DNA from: Acidobacteriota bacterium
GTDB lineage: Bacteria > Acidobacteriota > Holophagae > Acanthopleuribacterales > Acanthopleuribacteraceae
Direction of reading: 5' to 3'
NCBI GenBank assembly: GCA_030066195.1
Contig: JASJCB010000010.1
Span: 1-64,000 of the forward strand
DNA: 64,000 nucleotides
The translations under genes were made by a program, and so were the position numbers. The notes below the pieces were generated by a model. That model saw only the letters and a program-made list of their open reading frames with translations, had not been told where the DNA came from and did no database searches. Numbering within the stretch: position 1 is the stretch's first letter; each line of letters begins with the position of its first letter. Positions 1-7,251 of this stretch are shown piece after piece.

Positions 1-628
1 GTTCGATAAATTGACGCGCGGTCAGGGCGTAGCGTTCCGGCAACCAGCGCTTGGCGGTACCGAAAGCGGCGCCGGCTTGAATGGCGAGCATGGGCTGGGG
101 CAGGCCGGTCAACAGCTCGGCGGCCAGTTTCTTGCGCAGTTCGAAGTCCGGGTCAAGCCGGGGGCCGGGCCGCGGCTCTATGGAGAAACCGGCGCCCTCG
201 ACCAAATCCAGATAGTCCTCGTATTGGTGACGATCCTTGGGCATGCTCTTGCGATCCAAGTGGTTGGTCAGGAAAAAGCGCGTCTCCAACTTGCGAAACC
301 CGACACGGATGGGGATACCCGCCAAAGCAAGGATGATGGAACCCTTGATGTGGTTGAGAAAGGTGAAGGCAATGTCGAAACGCTCCTCGCGCAGACGGCG
401 GATGAATTGAATAAGACCCAGCGCGCCCACGCGGTCATCGAAAGAGAGACAACGGTCCACCAGGTCGGGTCGAAAGGAGACCACATCCTCTACCCAAGAA
501 CGCGCGATCACGGTTATTTCAGCATCGGGATTGGACCGGCGAACGGCTTCAAGGGCGGGTATGTTCATGACCGCGTCCCCGATCCAATTACACAAGCGAA
601 CCACTATTTTACGGCGACGTTTACTCAA
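1..628 (-). CDS. Lipopolysaccharide heptosyltransferase, GT9 family (3' part outside window)
   Basis: GT9 glycosyltransferases of the WaaF/RfaF type move heptose from ADP-heptose to the LPS inner core at the cytoplasmic membrane. The translation opens with basic residues and then RLCNWIGDAVMNIPALEAVR, the family's N-terminal nucleotide-binding fold signature, and later shows AIQAGAAFGTAKRWLPERYA, typical of the second Rossmann domain. I chose TTG at 628 because GGGAGGA lies 9 bases upstream; an in-frame ATG at 685 has no ribosome-binding site. The gene runs off the left edge after about 209 residues, so the C-terminal part is missing. It lies 138 bases downstream of a nucleotide-sugar dehydrogenase on the same strand, which fits a surface-polysaccharide group. 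GT9 membership is firm; the exact acceptor is inference. Confidence 0.88.
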   Translation of the reverse strand, partial: MSKRRRKIVVRLCNWIGDAVMNIPALEAVRRSNPDAEITVIARSWVEDVVSFRPDLVDRCLSFDDRVGALGLIQFIRRLREERFDIAFTFLNHIKGSIILALAGIPIRVGFRKLETRFFLTNHLDRKSMPKDRHQYEDYLDLVEGAGFSIEPRPGPRLDPDFELRKKLAAELLTGLPQPMLAIQAGAAFGTAKRWLPERYALTARQFIE

Positions 629-766
629 GGTAGAGATTCCTCCCGAGGCGAAAGTGTCAGCCGAGATCAACATTTTACCCGACATGAGGACCGATTGCAG
701 TAACTTCGGCTCCGGCTGCATTGCTTTTGAGAGCAAGATGTAAGCCGGCGCTTTGTTTATAACGAC

Positions 767-2083
767 TTACAAACGCCAGTACCGCAGGCCCAGAGCTTCC
801 ACGTCCTCATGTGGTAAGGCGCCCTTGACATCCACCAGCACCGTGTTGGGCTTGGCGAAGGCACAGATGCGTTCCACGCCCATCTCCAGGTAATGACGGT
901 GGTTGACGGCCAGAACGACGGCGTCTACCCTGCCGACTTCCTCCAGGGGAGTGATCTCCTCGCCGTACTCCTCGCGGAGTTCCTCGGGGACCACCATGGG
1001 ATCGTGGAGCAATACCTCTACCTCGTACTCGCGTAACTCCTGGATCACGTCGAAGACCTTGGAATTGCGCATGTCGGGCACGTTTTCCTTGAAGCTGAGA
1101 CCCATCACCAACACGCGTGCTCCGGCAATTTCCTCGTGGGCCTTGATCATCTGCTTGATGGTCTGCTCGGCCACGAACTTGCCCATGCCGTCGTTGATCT
1201 GGCGGCCGGAGAGAATGACGCGCGGATGGTAACCCACTTTCTGGGACAGGTAGGTCAGGTAGTAGGGATCGACGCCGATGCAGTGCCCGCCGACCAGCCC
1301 GGGCGTAAAGCGCAGGAAATTCCACTTGGTGCCGGCGGCGCGCAAGACGGAGAGGGTATCGATGCCGATCTTGTCGAAGAGAATGGCCAGTTCGTTCATC
1401 AGGGCGATGTTCAGGTCGCGCTGGGTATTCTCGATCACCTTGGCGGCCTCGGCGACGCGGATACTGGGCGCCCGATGAACGCCGGCGGTAACCACCTCAC
1501 TGTAGATGTCCGTCACCAGATCCAGAACCTCGGGCGTCTGGCCGCTGACCACCTTGACGATGGTGTCGAAGGTATTCACCTTGTCGCCGGGGTTGATGCG
1601 CTCGGGGCTGTAAGCCAGGAAGAAATCGCGACCGCAAACCAGGCCGGACTCCTCTTCCAAAACCGGCCCGCAAACATCCTCGGTGACACCGGGATAGACG
1701 GTCGATTCAAAAACCACGACACTGCCGGGCCGCAGAGCCTTACCGACCGACCGACTCGCGCCGATCATGGGTCGTAGGTCCGGGTTACAGGCGTCGTCGA
1801 TAGGCGTGGGCACGGCCACGATGATAAACGGCGAATCGGCGATCACATCGGGGTCGTGAGAAAAACCGATTTCGACAGATCCCAGATCCTCGTCACTGAC
1901 CTCGCCGGTATCGTCCTTGCCGCTTTTCAACCGGGCGATGCGATCCTTGTTGACATCGAAACCGACCACGCGGAACTTGCGCGCCATGTGCACGGCAAGA
2001 GGCAAGCCCACATACCCCAGACCCACCACGGCGATGGGCGCCTCACCTGATTTCAACCGCCGGCACATGTTGGACAATGACAT
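767..2083 (-). CDS. Nucleotide-sugar dehydrogenase (UDP-HexNAc/UDP-Glc 6-dehydrogenase family, TviB/WbpA-like)
   Basis: This family oxidises C6 of a nucleotide sugar to a uronic acid in two NAD-dependent steps, supplying precursors for capsule or O-antigen. The product is 438 residues, normal for the family. An N-terminal Rossmann motif, VVGLGYVGLPLA, lies near residue 20, and the catalytic cysteine sits in GGHCIGVDPYYL near residue 264. The C-terminal UDP-binding domain includes the VLVMGLSFKENVPDMRNSK stretch. The length and the GGHCIGVDPYY context favour the UDP-HexNAc (TviB/WbpA) branch over plain UDP-glucose dehydrogenase, but the substrate cannot be read with certainty. The start at MSLSNMC (2083) has GAGAGAGGG upstream; a longer open frame to 2290 has no support. 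Confidence 0.9.
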   Translation of the reverse strand: MSLSNMCRRLKSGEAPIAVVGLGYVGLPLAVHMARKFRVVGFDVNKDRIARLKSGKDDTGEVSDEDLGSVEIGFSHDPDVIADSPFIIVAVPTPIDDACNPDLRPMIGASRSVGKALRPGSVVVFESTVYPGVTEDVCGPVLEEESGLVCGRDFFLAYSPERINPGDKVNTFDTIVKVVSGQTPEVLDLVTDIYSEVVTAGVHRAPSIRVAEAAKVIENTQRDLNIALMNELAILFDKIGIDTLSVLRAAGTKWNFLRFTPGLVGGHCIGVDPYYLTYLSQKVGYHPRVILSGRQINDGMGKFVAEQTIKQMIKAHEEIAGARVLVMGLSFKENVPDMRNSKVFDVIQELREYEVEVLLHDPMVVPEELREEYGEEITPLEEVGRVDAVVLAVNHRHYLEMGVERICAFAKPNTVLVDVKGALPHEDVEALGLRYWRL

Positions 2084-2309
2084 GAAAAACCCTCTCTCGA
2101 AAGGAATCGGGCGAAGGCGCCCGTAAATTTGGAAGACTATACCCTGAGTGATCGCTGAAAGCAATGCCCACGCCCACTTTGACGACACCCTGGCTCGTGC
2201 ATGCTCGTGCATCGAGCGGGTTTGTAAGTACCGGTACGCGGGGGTGAATAAAAATCGACCGGATGATGCATCCCTGAATACAGGCGCCAAGGCTTCAAGA
2301 CCGCCAAGC

Positions 2310-2429
2310 TCACCTCCTGGTGTGAAGAACTAACCCGCCGGAGGTCCACTCCAGGCTTTCAATCATGAAGTCGAACAAACTATCCCAGGATTCGAAATAA
2401 AGATAACGTACCAGAGCTTGGATGTCATT
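2310..2429 (-). pseudogene. Transposase C-terminal remnant
   Basis: An open stretch of 39 codons ending in TGA reads NDIQALVRYLYFESW and so on, which resembles the C-terminal tail of several transposase families. It has no start codon, and the reading frame breaks at its upstream end. Family assignment is from memory and weak. It belongs to a string of small fragments between 2.3 and 3.0 kb on the same strand, so the block is best read as the debris of one or more insertion elements. Confidence 0.35.
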
Positions 2430-2453
2430 AAAGAAAGATCTCCGTGAACGATG

Positions 2454-2582
2454 TCATGAATGACGGCAAGTGGCGGATTCTTGATCGAGTGAAATCGGGA
2501 TGACTCGATCTTCGTTCATTTTACGGGCCATGATGATCCTGGGATCATCTTCGGCGAGTCTAGGACGACCACCAAGATTTCC
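2454..2582 (-). pseudogene. Serine-recombinase-like C-terminal remnant
   Basis: Forty-two codons read GNLGGRPRLAEDDPRIIMAR and onward to a TGA. GGRPR followed by an acidic-proline stretch and a helix is the linker before the helix-turn-helix of resolvase/invertase-type serine recombinases. The catalytic domain is absent, and the helix-turn-helix is scrambled after about 30 residues. I read it as a decayed fragment of a resolvase or of a transposon carrying one. No intact reading frame connects it to its neighbours. Confidence 0.35.
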
Positions 2583-2821
2583 TCTCGCTCTGGCCGCCCT
2601 TAGGCATCAGTGGATTACAACCTATTCAAAGTCAGCCCCTTTTTTGAGGCCGCAATAATCACTTCTTCCAGCCCGTGTGCTGACCAACTTGGAAACGGCC
2701 ATTCCTGCCGGGTCCGGCTCCGCTGCAAAAGGCTCGGAAAGAGGTTTGACAGGCTCGTATCTCGAAGTGGGTTTCATGAGACCCTCCTCCCATCGGGCGT
2801 TCCGAACCCTTAATTTGTAAG

Positions 2822-2983
2822 TCAAGAGCGTGGCCAAAATGGTTCAAAAAAGCTCGCCTTCGTGAAACCGCGACGCATGGGAATGTAGGTAATATCGGTG
2901 CTCCATACATGGTTCGGATGGGTAATGGTGACATTTCGTAACAGGTAGGGATAGACCACGTGATCGGAGTTGGCCACGCTCAG
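2822..2983 (-). pseudogene. IS3-family transposase OrfB (rve) fragment
   Basis: The translation contains VYPYLLRNVTITHPNHVW followed by STDITYIPMRRGF. This is the hallmark entry into the DDE integrase core of IS3/IS150-type OrfB, with the first catalytic aspartate in the TDITYIP motif. The frame opens after a TGA and ends about 50 codons later, so the remaining catalytic D and E residues are absent. It is clearly a fragment. Together with the two fragments downstream it marks a recombination-prone junction between the polysaccharide genes and the peptide array. Confidence 0.72.
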
Positions 2984-3253
2984 TCAAAAGCAATACTGCA
3001 AGGATTTCGATCTCAAATTCCCGACGTTCTGCTACTTGCGAGACGGGATGTTTATCGGCTGGAACTCGATGAGCTTCAAGCACGGATTCTCTGGAGTGGG
3101 AGCATTCGCGAGCCAAAAACGGCTCGCTTTGACATGAAGTTCGCTTTTATTGCATTCCGAGCGAATGTCTTCCAGGGCGGGCGAATACCCCCGCGTTGTG
3201 ATTCATGTGTCAATCGGGCGGGCCTGTCTGCCTCGGTCACCGGCCAGGTTGCC

Positions 3254-4042
3254 TCAGTTCGGATAGACCTCGATGGTGAAGTGGATGTTTTCGGGAATAT
3301 TGGTGAATTGCCCGTCTCTCTCGTCGAGGGGGAAGAGGAAGAACCCGTACAGGTCGACACTCTCACTCCCGGTCGCGAAAGGCAGCCGGCCATTGGACGC
3401 GGCATGCATCGCCTTGACCCAGCCGGTTTTCTCGGGTTCGGTCGCGGACTCCTGCCAGGCGGTCCAGTTGTCCGGGCTGAGGGTGTGCCCATCGGGCGGG
3501 AACTCACGACTGAAGGTGGCAATCGAGGCCGGTGCCAGACCCTGGGGAGGCTTCATGGCCTTGTTGGGGGCCACGATGCGCAGGATGCTGCCATCCTCCC
3601 GTTTCCAGGTCAAATGATTCCAGGGCTTGCCGCGAGCCTCGAGTTCCTCGACGATCTTGCTCATGGATTGGATGCCCCAGGCTCCTGGCTGGTTGTCGAA
3701 ACCGATGACCAGCGGGTAGGAGAGCGTGTCCACGATCGAGATGTCAACGGTGTACACCCTAGACAGGTAGGTGTATTCGATGAACGAGAAGGGTTTGCCG
3801 CCACCGAGCTGCGGGTTGAAGATGTCCGGCGCGATGTTCTTTTCCAGGCTGTTGGGGAACGTCTCGTTTGAGAAGTAGACCCGCATGCCGCTCAGCTCAC
3901 TCATCGCCAGGTTCCGAGTATCGTCCGTGTCGATCGTAATGTGTTGTTCTAATTTGGGGCCATTGAGGTATTTGAAGTCGTAGACATGCAGTGTTGCGCC
4001 GGTCTTGTTCGCGATGGCCATGCTGCCATTGGGAATGCTCAT
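3254..4042 (-). CDS. Thaumatin/GH64-like beta-sandwich protein
   Basis: The 262-residue product is not a standard enzyme but has sequence features of the thaumatin-like N-domain of GH64 beta-1,3-glucanases. These are an early run of beta-strands (MAIANKTGATLHVYDF), FSFIEYTYLSRVYTVDISIV where the GH64 fold has a 'FxEYT...NISYVDF' stretch, and a glycan-cleft-like acidic segment. No signal peptide is evident. The start at 4042 is chosen because GGAGG sits 5 bases ahead of the ATG; the longer frame to 4123 has no such site. It lies downstream of, and on the same strand as, three tandem micro-peptide genes. Whether it acts on glucan or is a structural/lectin-like protein is unknown. The fold call is inference. 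Confidence 0.55.
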   Translation of the reverse strand: MSIPNGSMAIANKTGATLHVYDFKYLNGPKLEQHITIDTDDTRNLAMSELSGMRVYFSNETFPNSLEKNIAPDIFNPQLGGGKPFSFIEYTYLSRVYTVDISIVDTLSYPLVIGFDNQPGAWGIQSMSKIVEELEARGKPWNHLTWKREDGSILRIVAPNKAMKPPQGLAPASIATFSREFPPDGHTLSPDNWTAWQESATEPEKTGWVKAMHAASNGRLPFATGSESVDLYGFFLFPLDERDGQFTNIPENIHFTIEVYPN

Positions 4043-4155
4043 TTCATCCTCCAAAACGAGAGCGTTGCCAACGGGTGTCATGCCGACGAGAGACCTCGGT
4101 TTGAGCATCAACACCCGTCCCACCGTTTTTGGTGTTTATGTCGGGAGAGTCGCGA

Positions 4156-4197
4156 CCCCATGTCCGACTCCCTGAGCGAGCGTCTGGAACCATGGGG
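4156..4197 (-). repeat. Conserved inverted repeat after micro-peptide 1
   Basis: CCCCATG and CATGGGG face each other across a 28-base spacer, 21 bases past the stop codon of micro-peptide 1 in the direction of transcription. The same 42-base element follows each of the other two peptide genes. There is no T-run after it, so it is not a classic intrinsic terminator. An RNA hairpin or a protein-binding site are both possible. Confidence 0.55.
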
Positions 4198-4218
4198 TTC
4201 GCGAAGCCTGTGTTAGTC

Positions 4219-4269
4219 TCAATCGACCCAGGGATTACCCCCGGCCTTTATCCTTGTCTTCACGGTCAT
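4219..4269 (-). CDS. Tandem micro-peptide 1 (16 residues)
   Basis: A perfect AAGGAGGA site (4274-4281 on the plus strand) precedes an ATG by four bases, and 16 codons read MTVKTRIKAGGNPWVD before TGA. Two sister copies lie upstream with the same length, the same stop position and the pattern M-[IT]-V-K-T-x-[VI]-[KE]-A-G-x-N-P-W-[VIF]-[DE]. Differences between the copies are mostly conservative in protein terms, which suggests selection on the peptide. Far too short for routine gene callers. Function unknown. From memory, short bacterial peptides with a VKTxVKAG core exist elsewhere; I could not check this. Confidence 0.6.
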   Translation of the reverse strand: MTVKTRIKAGGNPWVD

Positions 4270-4342
4270 GGCGTCCTCCTTGATCAATGCGTGAATGATT
4301 GTTCGCTATCGGGTGGATCACCGAGCTTGATATTGTTGTCGC

Positions 4343-4384
4343 CCCCATGCCTGGCTTCCTGAGCGGTCGTCCGGAATCATGGAG
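4343..4384 (-). repeat. Conserved inverted repeat after micro-peptide 2
   Basis: Arms CCCCAT and ATGGAG (plus strand) lie exactly 42 bases end to end, as in the other two copies. One pair has changed so that the minus-strand RNA would carry U opposite G instead of C opposite G, which keeps pairing as a wobble. The spacer shares the CTGAG/CTCAG core with its sisters. Confidence 0.5.
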
Positions 4385-4405
4385 TTCATGAAGTCTTTGT
4401 TTGTC

Positions 4406-4456
4406 TCAATCGATCCAGGGATTAGCCCCTGCCTCTACCCTTGTCTTCACGATCAT
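4406..4456 (-). CDS. Tandem micro-peptide 2 (16 residues)
   Basis: This is the second copy: AAGGAGGA, then ATG, then 16 codons MIVKTRVEAGANPWID and TGA. The ribosome-binding site, the start spacing and the downstream inverted repeat match copy 1 almost base for base. Starts of copies 1 and 2 are 187 bases apart. It is transcribed toward copy 1 and the thaumatin-like gene. Function unknown. Confidence 0.6.
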   Translation of the reverse strand: MIVKTRVEAGANPWID

Positions 4457-4565
4457 GGCGTCCTCCTTGATCATTGGTTGAATGATTGTCGTCGGTTGAG
4501 TCAGAGGGGCCGGAGGGTCAGGGCACCGCCCCGCCGGGCCTGGTGTCTTTGTTGGAAGAATCGCG

Positions 4566-4607
4566 CCCCATTCCCGGGTCCTTGAGTGGGCGTCCGATAT
4601 CATGGGG
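4566..4607 (-). repeat. Conserved inverted repeat after micro-peptide 3
   Basis: CCCCAT and ATGGGG arms span 42 bases just past the stop of micro-peptide 3, with the same position and arm spacing as in the other two units. Conservation of spacing in all three units, while the intervening bases have drifted, suggests that the pairing matters. Confidence 0.5.
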
Positions 4608-4628
4608 CTCGCGAAGGCCGCGTTTATT

Positions 4629-4679
4629 TCATTCGAACCATGGATTAGACCCAGCCTTGACGCTTGTTTTCACGATCAT
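4629..4679 (-). CDS. Tandem micro-peptide 3 (16 residues, possibly fused upstream)
   Basis: Sixteen codons read MIVKTSVKAGSNPWFE and end in TGA, following the same pattern as copies 1 and 2. Here the strong AAGGAGGA site is gone. Instead the frame is open upstream to 4883 and encodes a helical, TPR-like stretch, so this copy may now be made as the C-terminus of a longer protein or may be a decaying copy. Its start lies 223 bases from that of copy 2. Confidence 0.5.
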   Translation of the reverse strand: MIVKTSVKAGSNPWFE

Positions 4680-4883
4680 GGCGGGGGAACCTTCGCGGGC
4701 TTTCTTTAGGATCGCCGGACATAACGCCTCGGCTTCGGCGTGTTTCTCCTGATCCAAGTTTATCAAGGCGGTCATTAAATCGGCCTGAATCTGGTGTGCC
4801 TTGATGGGGGCGATGCGCTTTAGCTCGCTAGCGTGGTGGAGCGCGCGAGCCGGTGCCTGTCCAGAAAGGCGTGCACCAAGCAC
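4629..4883 (-). pseudogene. TPR-like protein fragment running into micro-peptide 3
   Basis: The 84-codon frame reads through helical sequence with TPR-like spacing (LMTALINLDQEKHAEAEALC, then AILKKAREG) and continues in frame into the micro-peptide 3 sequence. The upstream half is arginine/alanine rich with no clear start. It looks like the tail of a TPR protein, perhaps from a kinase-TPR gene like the one at 54.7 kb, placed against the peptide array by rearrangement. A real fused gene cannot be ruled out. Confidence 0.35.
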
Positions 4884-5024
4884 CTGTGCGACGTTTTTGT
4901 GTTTTCGTTACGCTTGTGACAGGTCGGGCGGGACCGCCCAGGCCGCGCAGGCAATCGGTGGTCGGCTGGGACGCGCGGGCGTTCAGCGTTTGGTATTCAG
5001 TATTTGGCCGGGGCGCGCAGCCGT

Positions 5025-5219
5025 TCAGCAATCAGTCGTCGGGTCTTCGCAATCTATTTGCCACGTGAGGCATTTATGGCAGACCGTATGATCGGCGAAG
5101 CTGACACAGATGCGGTGCGGGAGGGTAGGTACGCAGCCGACCGTCATCCCACCCGCCACTTTTTCTGCAGTCTTGAAGCTCTTGACCTTGATTTCTTTGA
5201 GCGTGAGTTTCTTTTTCAT
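5025..5219 (-). CDS. GG-leader, Cys-rich RiPP (lanthipeptide-like) precursor peptide
   Basis: The 64-residue product starts MKKKLTLKEIKVKSFKT and reaches a double glycine (VAGG) at residues 22-24. This is the leader style of class I lanthipeptide-like 'natural product precursor' peptides from Bacteroidota and Acidobacteriota. The presumed core of 40 residues has six cysteines and several Ser/Thr (CVPT, ICVS, TVCHKC, PTTDC), suited to thioether or disulfide formation. The start at 5219 follows GAGGTG by 6 bases; a GTG nine bases further up overlaps that site. No LanB/LanC, peptidase or ABC exporter gene is in the window, so processing enzymes would have to be encoded elsewhere. It is the first gene of the minus-strand run that holds the three micro-peptides. 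Confidence 0.7.
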   Translation of the reverse strand: MKKKLTLKEIKVKSFKTAEKVAGGMTVGCVPTLPHRICVSFADHTVCHKCLTWQIDCEDPTTDC

Positions 5220-5345
5220 GATTTTCACCTCTTCGCAGGTATCTGATTGACTAATAAATTTCTACGAAATCAACAAACTATTGTTTCACTGAAATAAGCA
5301 CGATTAGAGCTGTAACCTTTTCAGGTACGAGGATACCATTTCCAA

Positions 5346-5606
5346 ATGGGAAGGCACTTAGACCAGAAACGCTATCAACTCATTTGCAATCTTGAGGATA
5401 ACGAGCTTTATTCCGCTGTTAAAATTGTAGATATGGCTGAGTGGGTTGATAAAGAGGACCGAACAGGAGCGCGAAAACGCCTTGGGGATTGGTGCCGTCG
5501 AAACCTACCTGATGAACCCGATGGTTTTTACCTGATCCCAGGCCAAGGAATGCGTCCTGGTTGGTATGGATGGCGTTGGAAAGAAAATTTGCGCTCCCAG
5601 GATTAA
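5346..5606 (+). CDS. Small 'GWRWK' family protein, copy A
   Basis: This 86-residue protein ends with LPDEPDGFYLIPGQ, then MRPGWYGWRWKEN. The same ending, a Pro-Asp-Gly turn followed by W-[YF]-GWRWK, occurs in two other small proteins at 11.0 and 11.4 kb. The N-terminal half is helical (LEDNELYSAVKIVDMAEWV) and may form a small helix-turn-helix with the basic segment RKRLGDWCRRN. It stands alone, divergent from the RiPP-like precursor with about 125 AT-rich bases between them. No clear ribosome-binding site precedes the ATG. Function unknown; nucleic-acid binding is a guess from the basic and aromatic tail. Confidence 0.6.
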   Translation: MGRHLDQKRYQLICNLEDNELYSAVKIVDMAEWVDKEDRTGARKRLGDWCRRNLPDEPDGFYLIPGQGMRPGWYGWRWKENLRSQD

Positions 5607-6102
5607 CACTGTTGATCATCTAAAATTCAAGCCCGGAGTCTTTTGACGGCTTTGGGTAAGTAGCTTGTTTTGCCTGTGTTCACCGTGGCGAGTGATCGGT
5701 GCGCGACCTATGCGCGAACCGGGGGTTTTGGGCGAAAAAAAGTTTGTAATTCCTAGGTTTGCTTGGCTTACCTTGGTATACGTTAGGCTGACCGCAAAGT
5801 TCAGGGTGATGCGCCCGGATGTTGTGATGTTCCGTTGTGTGATTTTGCTAATCATCATTGGCCTCACTTGGGAAATCATCTTACCACGGGTAGGCTGGGA
5901 AGACACCTAATTTGCCGAGCCCTGTTTATCGATCGCATGGATTCTGTTATCCTTAAACCACACTCCAGTTCCCCCAAACCCGATTTGGAAAGAGACGGCC
6001 AGATCGGGCTTTTTCCATCTTAAGGAATGGTTGTTCGGTCTACCAGATCACAGTGTGTTACGCATCATTTTGGTCATGTTCGTGGATATGACCTGTTATG
6101 AG
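5607..6102. other. AT-rich gap with no supported gene
   Basis: No open frame here has a ribosome-binding site or recognisable protein. The short frames on both strands around 5.62-5.91 kb are hydrophobic but unsupported. The only clear signal is the hairpin near 6.0 kb listed separately. Confidence 0.5.
5979..6014 (+). terminator. Possible intrinsic terminator
   Basis: CCCGAT and ATCGGG arms are separated by 18 bases and followed by CTTTTT. The arms are short and the loop is long, so this is a modest candidate for the end of a plus-strand transcript from the copy A gene at 5.35 kb. Confidence 0.4.
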
Positions 6103-7101
6103 TCACTTATCAGGGATCCCCATACGCTCAATATAAATTGTCCAGGATCGCTTTCCTCGCCGTTTAAAGTCTTTTAAAAGATAATGAGCCTTTTCTCTGG
6201 CAGCCCCACTCAAAGTATTCCACTTCAAAATAGGGGATTCCGTAATTTCTGAGTCATGGAGAATAACTACATTGTTATTATCTATCCCCACAATTTGACC
6301 AAAAGACTCGTATTTGCTCAATAGGTTTCCCGTTAGAGAGAAGGATAATATTTGAATTTTAGAACCTATATAGTACTCATTTTTTGGGTCTTTTATGCCA
6401 ATTTCAAAGGCAATTACAAACAAATTCTTTGCAAAGTTGAAATAGACCGGGGTGGTGTTTGCTAAAATCTCCTGAGCAAGGATGAACGCTCTACTCTTCA
6501 TTCTAATTGTTTGGTTTTGCCTCGTTCTTGGAAAGTTTATCGGAAGATCAAGCTTAGGGTAGTTTCCAGGCACCATTCGATCGTTATTGCTTTTGTCAAC
6601 TTGTGGACCAAAAACATAAATTAATTCTGGCGTACCTGCCCAGTAAACAAAATTCCAGTGCCCTTTATGAGATACCCACGCTTGGTGATCGTCATAGTGA
6701 TACGGTTTTCTGAAAATTCTCTTGCCTGTAGATAGGTTCTTGAAGAGTTTAGGGTAAGGGTCATGGGAAGGTAAGTTTAGCCCATACAGGTCTTTACCAG
6801 GAAAGAGCCTTAAAAAAGAGCTGTCTAGAATCTTGTTCTTGACTAATTTTTCGTCAAAAAAATGGGTTCCATTTTCATCAGAGACAACGAAGGTGCCCCT
6901 ATGATAGATCGCTGAAAAAATGTTTTGAAACTCTGCGATTATTTCAACTTGGTGATCACGCACAATAAAGACCTTGTTTGAAGCCGGAAGAACCAAAACG
7001 CCAGACTCATAGCTTGCACAGCCTATTGGCCACTGGCCATTAGTGGAGTATAGATTGCCCGTGATTGTTTGGGCGCAAAGGGAGGCTATCAATAAAAACA
7101 C
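6103..7101 (-). CDS. Secreted protein of unknown function
   Basis: The 332-residue product starts at a GTG and opens with MFLLIASLCAQTITG, a short hydrophobic stretch ending in a plausible signal-peptidase site. The rest is rich in beta-type segments and aromatic residues (VIVGIDNNNVVILHD-like repeats, IQILSFSLTGN) and could be a propeller, but no named family is recognisable. GAGGT lies in the end of the preceding small gene, seven bases before the GTG, so translation is probably coupled. It is the last gene of a three-gene AT-rich operon. The composition differs visibly from the GC-rich chromosome to the right, which suggests acquisition. Confidence 0.65.
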   Translation of the reverse strand: MFLLIASLCAQTITGNLYSTNGQWPIGCASYESGVLVLPASNKVFIVRDHQVEIIAEFQNIFSAIYHRGTFVVSDENGTHFFDEKLVKNKILDSSFLRLFPGKDLYGLNLPSHDPYPKLFKNLSTGKRIFRKPYHYDDHQAWVSHKGHWNFVYWAGTPELIYVFGPQVDKSNNDRMVPGNYPKLDLPINFPRTRQNQTIRMKSRAFILAQEILANTTPVYFNFAKNLFVIAFEIGIKDPKNEYYIGSKIQILSFSLTGNLLSKYESFGQIVGIDNNNVVILHDSEITESPILKWNTLSGAAREKAHYLLKDFKRRGKRSWTIYIERMGIPDK

Positions 7102-7104
7102 GAA

Positions 7105-7248
7105 CTATACCTCAAAACACCACCCAACAGGGTTAGCACAAGGGTCGAAAGGGGCAATTTCAAGTTTGGTTTTACTACCCCCAGGCCCGGAGTTTAAGGG
7201 TAAAGATAGAAAAAAAAGCAAGACAATCAAAAACCTAAGGTTCTTCAT
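7105..7248 (-). CDS. Small secreted peptide (47 residues)
   Basis: The frame reads MKNLRFLIVLLFFLSLPL, a textbook signal peptide, followed by a short mature part with two cysteines (DPCANPVGWCFEV at the C-terminus). AGAGGTGA precedes the ATG, and the upstream gene ends four bases before it. The stop is four bases from the GTG of the next gene, so all three genes are packed as an operon. Whether the mature peptide forms a Cys-Cys loop, is lipid-free, or acts as a toxin, pheromone or structural piece is unknown. Confidence 0.6.
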   Translation of the reverse strand: MKNLRFLIVLLFFLSLPLNSGPGGSKTKLEIAPFDPCANPVGWCFEV

Positions 7249-7251
7249 TTA

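Noticed and set aside
11-703. Long plus-strand open frame over the left edge
   Set aside because: It is the antisense shadow of the GT9 heptosyltransferase gene, whose minus-strand translation carries clear family motifs.
4150-4690. CRISPR-like or Rho-independent terminator series
   Set aside because: Units are 187 and 223 bases apart, contain coding peptides, and the inverted repeats lack T-runs; this fits neither class.
5665-5910. 81-codon hydrophobic plus-strand frame
   Set aside because: No Shine-Dalgarno site and no partner gene. A competing frame exists on the other strand; neither is supported.
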